This document shows, piece by piece, positions 56,962 to 64,000 of a stretch of DNA of 64,000 nucleotides. Where the stretch lies: contig CM042541.1 of assembly GCA_023630585.1 (NCBI GenBank), positions 13,196,001-13,260,000 on the forward strand, given 5' to 3'. Position 1 is the first letter of the stretch. Every line of letters starts with the position of its first letter. The translations under genes and the position numbers were made by a program. The DNA is from Cranoglanis bouderius. Taxonomy: Eukaryota > Chordata > Actinopteri > Siluriformes > Cranoglanididae. The notes below the pieces were generated by a model, which saw only the letters and a program-made list of their open reading frames with translations, made no database searches and was not told the DNA's origin.

Positions 56962-58150
56962 CAATATAATGAATATAAATAACTTGTTTGAGAGAGCCAT
57001 AATTTTCCACTGAAAAACTGTTAGTTGTGACAGAAACTCAGGGTCAACCTTGTCTGTGCAAGTAATAAACAGCCAGATCTGAGAAATGAGTGAAATGCAT
57101 GCACCTACACCAGGGGGATGGTTCACAAAAAGCTACTGAGGGAAGAATGGTGTCTGTTTCTAGCTATATGCTAATGGGTCACTGTATCACTATCAAAGCA
57201 TCTCCACTCCCATTTCAGCCAAAGATATTGAACCAGGACACATCTCTCGGTTTTAAACAATAGTATCAAATAATGGTACATGATGTGGTAATGATTGTGA
57301 CGTTTGGGCCATCGTACTGTAAAGACCGTTTTCCTGTTTTTATTTCGTTTTATTAATTTTCTCATTTGTTTTTATTCTATCAAACATTATGAAATGTACA
57401 GTTCTTTTGAATGGGGTAAAAGACAAAAGACTACCTAGGTCCTTAATTGTGTAAAAAAATAAAAAATAAAAAAAATTAAAAAAAACATTTACACAATTTT
57501 TCTCATCACCACATAAGCAGTCAATCAGCCACTGAGACACATTTAGTGTCTGAAGATTACTTCTTAAGTCTCACAACTAAGTTACAAGGCTAATGTAGTT
57601 CATACGAAAAGGAAGCTTATACTCTCTAGCTTAACACTCTTTAACAAATTGTACAAACAGCAATGGTAGATTTTACATTATACAGTTAATACAAGATACT
57701 GTCTACAAGATCACAACGTTGTAACATGACCCTATGCATTGTTATTGTTGATTAGCGTTACTTAGCTCATACTTCCCCATTGTCCCTTTTCCATCTCTAA
57801 ACTGTGCAATAAACTGTCTATTAGACTTTCTGTTATTGAGTGTTGACTCTCTTCCTGGTTTATCTGCTACTGTTTACACGGAAAGTTTTTATAGCTGATA
57901 GATGGTAATCACTTCAACAATTACATAAACAATAATGAAAAAGTATCACTAAAACAATTGTGGATCTTTACATACAGGAAAAAAACGATCTAGCCAAGAT
58001 AAGAAGTTCTGATGAAGTGGAGCTGTTCTATGAATGCAGTACAGTACATTCATACTGCAACTAAAATTGTTCACAGTTATGTTTTTACAAGAGCGTGAAC
58101 ATGAAAAGAAGTTGCACTGCTTTAGTTTAGAGCTCCAGTAAAACAATTAT
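55260..58150. other. Non-coding stretch
   Basis: AT-rich, with (AAT)n at 56917-56959 and no recognised exon or element. ORFs are short and without domains. Confidence 0.5.
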
Positions 58151-58159
58151 GTCAGTAAA

Positions 58160-58971
58160 TGACTGGTGATTTCAAAAAATACAGAGATGAGCCACAAAAG
58201 TTCTGCAATCAAGATTAACCTCTACCACTGTGATAGAAAGGCCAAAGTGTGCAGAAAGAATGGATTTGCTCATGATCCAAAACATAGAAGCTCATCAGTC
58301 AGGCACAGTGGAGGTAGTGTCATGGCTTGAGATTGCATGGCTGCTTCTGGAACAGGCTCACTAATCTTTATTGATGATGTAATTCATGATGGCAGCAGCA
58401 GAATGAATTCAGAAGTTTACAGAAACAATCTGTCTTCCAATTTAGAGAAATGCATGCAATCTAATTGGAAGATGATGCAGCAAGACAATGACCCATCGGG
58501 GGGGAAAGTGGAAGTCAATCACCAGACATTAACCAAGTTGAGCATGCATTTCACCTCCTGAAGAGGAGACTGAGGGGACAAATCCCCCAAAACAAACAAC
58601 AACTGAAAGAACCTGTGGTACAAGACTGGAAAAGCATCACAAAAGAAAAATGCAACAGTTTGGTGATGTCCGTGGGTCCCTGGCTTGATGCAGTTATTGC
58701 AAGCAAGGGATATGCAACTAAATACAGTATTAAGTGTTATTTATTTTAATTTACTTTAAGACTATCTGTACCTATACTTTTGCTCACCTACAAATTGGGT
58801 GGTCTGCCACCAAAGGTGCCATGTTTTAAGTTGTTTAACACATCTAGATGTGAAAGCTGAAATTCTGATCTGTCGTCTCATATTCATCTTTTGATCTCAA
58901 ACCCAAATGTCTTCAGTTTACAGCGAAAATAACAGAATTCCTTGCCGTTCCAATACTTTCGGATGGGACTG
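58160..58971 (+). mobile_element. 5'-truncated Tc1-like copy
   Basis: Same family as 19735-20690: 'aaatacagagatgagccaca', then GSLIFIDDVIHDGSSRMNSE, MQQDNDP, a frameshift, and the C-terminal region ending near 58735. The right terminal repeat is complete (CCGTTCCAATACTTTCGGAT, GGGACTG at 58971 followed by TA). The left end and HTH region are absent. Confidence 0.8.
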
Positions 58972-58979
58972 TATAATCA

Positions 58980-61630
58980 ACACAGTAACAGCGCAAACTT
59001 CACTTCAAACAAGCACATAGACTTCCTTCTGATAATTGCACTTTTGATATCATACAGATAGTCCAGAATCTTTTTCATTTCATCAGTATATGTACTGCTG
59101 CATAAATTATAGCAGCTTTGATTTATGCTTTTCACTAAAACAGCATAATAATAGTAATAACAATATTGTTCTTTTAACCATTAAATAAAACACACTGATA
59201 AAGAAATTAAATTTGGAAACCTGACTTTCTTATTTTAGAATTATTCTCAATTACTACTGTATTTCATCCTAAAGAGGGTATTTACAATTAAAAAATAATA
59301 ATAATCAAATAGGTTGTAGTTGACCATTTTCTGAAATTTTGTTTAGTAGTGTGAGCTACAAGATGACAGAATGGACTAAAGTCACCATGCATATAAACTT
59401 AGCTCAAGGACATGTATGAAAAAAAAAAATCACATATTTTGACACAAGGGTTTTTATTAACATAATTATGCCAACCCAAACTCAGTCCTCCTAGTAATCA
59501 CAGGCCAACTCTGCTGTGTCTCACGCTGTGCAGAGACAAAGGGATGCTCATTAATCTGCTCTAAGGCTAAAAATAAAAATGTACATTACAAACTCAGTGC
59601 AAAGACATTTTTTCTACTCCACAGTTATACAGATATGTGCAAGTCAGCGGCTAGCATTACACACTTCAGGATTTATTAGCTTAATCTGGAATGACACGCC
59701 ACATGGCACACACACATTGTTTGTAGCAAGCTGCTTTAGATCTGTTTATAAGTTCTGTCCTTTCACAGTTGAAATGAAGATTTTTTTTTCAGGTTTACTC
59801 TGTTTTAGCATGAGACAGAAAGCACAATGTTTTTAGGTCAGCCAGGTCCCTGGTTAATAAGAAATAAGACATTTCAGAGCACTTTATTTATTCTCTCTAA
59901 CAGCCCACTGTCTGTTTTCTTTTATCGCTCTCTTCCCTTTGAACTGGTGCACTATCCCTAAAGACCCAGCCTTATTTAAAGCTCCTGCTAAAGACAGAGG
60001 TGTGAGGAGCATCTCCCAAGATAGTTCAATCTAAATATTGCACTTGCCTAATGTTAGCATTCAACGTTTATGTGCTGTTTGGTGTGTTGTTTCATCACCA
60101 AGATTCTGCTCATTTTTCAAATCTAATCAGGCATAAAATGTCACATGTAAACTTCCACAAACTCACCGCTAATTCCAATTTCCTTTGCTCAATTTTGGTT
60201 TATCTGTGAGGTGGCTTTTAAATTGTTTAGTCCACTTGGTGGATACTTGGTGGTTAAGTATCTACTCACTTGCAAACAAGTGCCCAGGAACCATCTAGAG
60301 AGGGAAGGGATAAGCCTCCTAAGAAGTTCACACAGATTAGAGAGGGAGTGTTCAAGTGTGTGACCCTGCCTCTTCCATTTGTTCAGCACTCATTCATAAT
60401 GTAAACTCTGTCAAACTAAAGATTACCAAGTATTATGTTGGCTTTTGAGCTTTTAAAATTTACCAAATAGCATTCTGGAAACACAGACAAATCACAGCAA
60501 GATACTAACATACAGTGTATGTTAAATGGAAGCAAAAAGAGGGTTTATTTTCTGAATGATTTGATGAAACACTATGGAGACACTAAAAGTCTCAGAGAAA
60601 TATTTTAAGCATCAAGTATTGATTTATTGTTCAGACCTTCACTGGGATGTATTATCACCATTATTGTGTGGGCTTTGGTATCATTGTGCTCACAAAGGTT
60701 TTTGATAGCACATTTTATCCTTTAATGCATGCTTACATTTCTGCTGTGCTTTCAAACTGGGGTTTTCATTTTATGGTTAAAACTTGAACTGGCACAGTCT
60801 CGTTTTCTCAGAAATGCTGGGGATTTTGACCAGAGAACAACACAGCACAGGTGCATTAAAGCTATTTAAAAAATTCAGCTATATAAAAGGTTATAATTTT
60901 AAAACATTAGCTGTTTAATAAGACAATGTATTCACCTGAGTGTCAAAACCACTTTAGTACATAATTGTTACTGGTAAAAAGGGCAAGCTACATTTTCTCA
61001 CAGTTGTGATCACTTCTGATTTTACATTTGGGTTTTGGCTTTAATATACTGTGTACAGTAGTTGCACATTAAAGTGAAAAGAAAAAAAAAAAATCCGGAA
61101 AAGGCATTTGTCAACAATTTTTCGCCCTCTCTTTTACTTTTTCAAAACACAATGGCATTGTGAGGTTTTATGTCATAGCCATATAATAATGTGCCATAAT
61201 GTTTCTTTTTTTTTTTTGTAATACAAGATTAAATCTGGGTGCAGTCACAGTGAAGCAGCTTCAGTAATGTGAGAGAGAGGAAAGCATCTGTGTAATTCAC
61301 TGTATGGCTGCAAAAATGAAATGAACAGGACTGGGCAGAGGACAGGAGCCAGAAAGCAAGGATTATAATAGAATTTAATCCCCATGTGGGCAGCCTGTCT
61401 CTAGGTCAGTGGGTGAAGCAAGGTCATTCAGTTGATAAATAACTGTGCTAAAGTGTGTTACAGGTTGCAGTGTGATCCCAAAGAGTCCCTATAGAATAAT
61501 TCAGTGCTTTAGAGAACTGAATAGGTAGCTATATGGGATGTGAAGTGCTGGGGATGTGAAGTGTTTTGGGTTGGCCTGTCATTTAACGTTACTGCTGTTT
61601 TTATGCACATAATTACATAATAATTTTACA
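58980..61630. other. Non-coding stretch
   Basis: Nothing coding and no transposon ends recognised. Occasional poly(T)/poly(A) runs (59411-59430, 61080-61093, 61206-61218). Confidence 0.5.
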
Positions 61631-61688
61631 TATACAGTACTGTGCAAAAGATTTAGGCACCCTTTTTTTAGTACACACTTTGTTATAG

Positions 61689-63378
61689 TGTTAGGGTTTT
61701 CCCCTTGCGCTGCTCGCTGAGGCCAGCGAGTAACGCATTTCCCATTCACGGACTCTTGCTTTGTTTACTTCGCCACATGTTTCTTTGTTTTGTTTTATGT
61801 CATGTCTCCGCCCCTGTATGCTTATTGGTAGAGATGCACCGATCGACCGGCCAGGGACCGGAATCGGCCGATTTTCCGCATGATCGGCCCGGACCGGTGA
61901 CTGGCCGGTCAGTCTCACGTCTATCCGATTCCGAGCCGGTCCGTGCTGTTGCCAGCGGCACAGGCAATAACGTCAAAGCCACGCTCAAAGCCGCATGTAA
62001 ACATGTCGTAGGCAAAAACGCGAAAACGCATTGACCTACTGGAGGATCAACAAAGATCATTTCCTTGCGATTGCTCCGCTTGCCCGAGCCTATACCTCTC
62101 TGCTCCATGTACAAGCGTTGAAAGTGATCGCTTGTTTAGCTTGGCTGGACATGTGATAGACGAAAGGAGAAACCGATTATCAGGTGACAAGGCAGAGATG
62201 CTTCTGTTTGTGAAGAAAAACTTGCCATTAATGCTCAACAGGGCAAAGAGCAACAGAAATATAACCAGGCTTTACATGCATACATGCGATGATCATAGCT
62301 CGCGCTCCGTCTACTGACTGCCCACTCATCAGTGAGGGAATAAGAGAGAGCGTTCCGCCTTAAAGGAGCAGTAACTAATTTTACTTGTTATGCTTGTTAT
62401 TTAATTATTAGCCACTGCACCTATTAATATTTGGAAGAGTATTGTACACTTCAGTTTTGTTCATAGGCTTGTAATCTTTGGACTTTTGTGAGACGAGTAA
62501 AAAAGAGAAAAAGGTCAATTTATAAACATAGTGGAAAATGATATCTGTTTTGTTATATAAAGCAACTCATTTTCAGTTAATTGTAATTTCTACCTCTTTC
62601 CAGTCACAGAGCACTTTATTTTGAGAGTTGTTTAAGTGAGAGAAGATCCTGTAACTTAGTGCAGTTTGGGGGAAATTGTAATGTTTAATAATTCTTTTAT
62701 TATGAAAATAAAATTTTGCATTGAAGAAAAGTAGTTTTTGTTTGTATATGCTGTCAATTATAGTTCTTAGAAAGAAAATCGGAATCGGCAAAAATCGGTA
62801 TCAGCAGGTCACACCTACAAAAAAAATCGGAAATCGGAATCGGCCAAAAAAATTGCAATCGGTGCATCTCAACTTATTGGTTCTTTGTTTTGGTTCATGT
62901 CATGTCTCCGCCCCTGTTTGTTCATTGATTCTCTGCTTTATGTTTAATTATGAGTTTCAAGTGTTTTACGTTAACCCTTGTTTCATTCATGTTATTTAAG
63001 CTTTTCATTTCTTCGCCTCGGCGCGGAGTATTCGTACCTTCCTTTGTTGTTACACTTACCAACTGTTTTCTCTATGGACTGTTTACTCTGGCTTTGAATC
63101 TCGCGCACGTTTTCTGGACTTTGGATTATTGCTATAGCCTTGTGGATTACTGCCTTGCCTTTTTGTGGATTACTGTGTATTCCGGCTTTGAACCTCGCTT
63201 ACGTTTCTCGTTAATGGATTATTGCCTTGCCTCTGTGGATACCGTTTTCCGTGCTTTTTGACCTGGACTGTTTTTGACCCTGCCTTTGTGTTGCGTTTTT
63301 CCCGTTTTGTACATATTCCTAATAAATTGACGATTTTCCTCTGCACCTGCATCCAGCCCTCCTGTGTGTGTTCTAACA
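61689..63378 (+). mobile_element. Solo LTR, TATAG target duplication, split by an hAT insertion
   Basis: Starts TGTTAGGG and ends TTCTAACA, flanked by TATAG on both sides (61684-61688, 63379-63383). Without the inserted hAT and its duplicated 8 bases it is 638 bp. Near the 3' end an AATAAA (about 63320) and a preceding promoter-like 'gttatttaagc' (62992-63002) fit a plus-strand LTR. It is related to the LTR at 40497-41202. No internal genes are present. Confidence 0.85.
61829..62872. mobile_element. Non-autonomous hAT element (1044 bp) inside the solo LTR
   Basis: Terminal repeats TAGAGATGCACCGAT and ATCGGTGCATCTCAA are inverted with one mismatch. The 8-bp duplication CTTATTGG is exact (61821-61828 and 62873-62880). 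Subterminal 'aatcggccga'/'atcggaatcggc' repeats occur at both ends. Short frames inside have no transposase domain. Confidence 0.92.
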
Positions 63379-64000
63379 TATAGATTTTTTTTATCTTATG
63401 ACTTCTACATTATCAAGTCAGTACAAAAAACATGTTAGATTCCCAAACATTAGTTTTCTAGCACAAAATTAAATGTTACAGAAAAAATGTTTGTATGTCA
63501 TTAAAGAAAGCAGCATATTACGTAAGAGACACTTTTCAGAAGAAAAACACAATGAAGGCTGCTGGGTTTTGCTGCAAAAATAAGAAGCAAGTGCGAAAGT
63601 CAAAGTCTCCAGAGGAACTGTGGCTGGTTCTGCAAGATGCTCAATAAAACTTACCAGCTAATTTCCTTATAAAACTGCACTAATTGTACCGGAGACTACT
63701 ATTTTTATTTTTATTTTTTTGTCACACCAAATATTGACTTTGTTTCATTTACTACTGTTTACTGCTCTTTACAGTATTTTATTTTTAATGTAGAAACATT
63801 TAATTTCATTATTCTGAAGGCATCTTTGCTCCACAGCATTTCTTTGCATGTGCCTAAAACAGTATGTATAAAAAATAATTATATATAATACATATATTTA
63901 AAAAAAGATATAATAAATAATCAATAATTAAACAATTTTATTAATTCAATGTTTCATTACTCATAATTATTTGAATTCATTAAGCCATTTTTAAATTATT

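Larger units (their letters stand above)
61635..63866 (+). mobile_element. Tc1-like relic that hosts the LTR and hAT insertions
   Basis: The left end CAGTACTGTGCAAAAGATTT follows TA at 61633-61634. After the LTR (61689-63378) the element resumes. A broken plus-strand frame near 63598 contains SPEELWLVLQDAQ-like text, and the right edge 'gtgcctaaaacagta' at about 63851-63865 is a damaged inverted copy of the left end. Without the inner insertions it is about 540 bp, an internally deleted copy. Confidence 0.65.

Noticed and set aside
61705..62114. 100-codon frames on both strands in the GC-rich part of the nested element
   Set aside because: They span the hAT terminal region and LTR boundary; repeat-derived sequence with no domain.

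Overview
This is a vertebrate nuclear window, almost certainly from a teleost fish. It has split genes with GT-AG introns, dense Tc1/mariner copies, hAT elements, tRNA- and 5S-rRNA-derived SINEs, a Tx1/L1-type LINE and long (CA)n/(AT)n tracts. There are no bacterial-style genes, operons, CRISPR arrays or stand-alone RNA genes. I recognised gene families from memory of the vertebrate proteins; no search was run.

Layout. (1) 1-2540: the 3' end of an unidentified plus-strand gene (two exons, stop at 2424-2426, poly(A) signal 2516-2521). (2) 2640-3960: a 5'-truncated minus-strand LINE. (3) 3990-25255: a complete TCERG1 (CA150), plus strand, 20 coding exons, predicted 998 aa with three WW and six FF domains. 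Its introns hold a PIF/Harbinger-like MITE, several Tc1/mariner relics (one interrupted by another element), a 5S-derived SINE3 and two tRNA-derived SINEs. (4) 25650-42000: PPP2R2B (PP2A B55-beta regulatory subunit), minus strand, tail-to-tail with TCERG1. Eight core coding exons and one candidate alternative first exon give an open frame of 433 aa. (5) 42000-64000: sequence upstream of the candidate PPP2R2B first exon, probably intron of longer PPP2R2B transcripts or intergenic DNA. I find no conserved coding exon there. It is dominated by transposons, including one Tc1-like element with a full-length open transposase frame and a three-level nest (Tc1 relic, solo LTR, hAT), with clear target-site duplications at the two inner levels.

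The two main genes do not share a pathway: TCERG1 couples transcription elongation to splicing, and PPP2R2B targets the PP2A phosphatase. TCERG1 and PPP2R2B are also neighbours in mammals (from memory), so the block looks like conserved synteny; the mammalian GPR151 gene that I recall lying between them is not here. I did not find a new biological system. The most interesting items are the candidate 13-residue PPP2R2B N terminus, the MITE just upstream of a TCERG1 splice acceptor, the lack of the mammalian Gln-Ala repeat in TCERG1, and the nested transposons whose order of insertion can be read.
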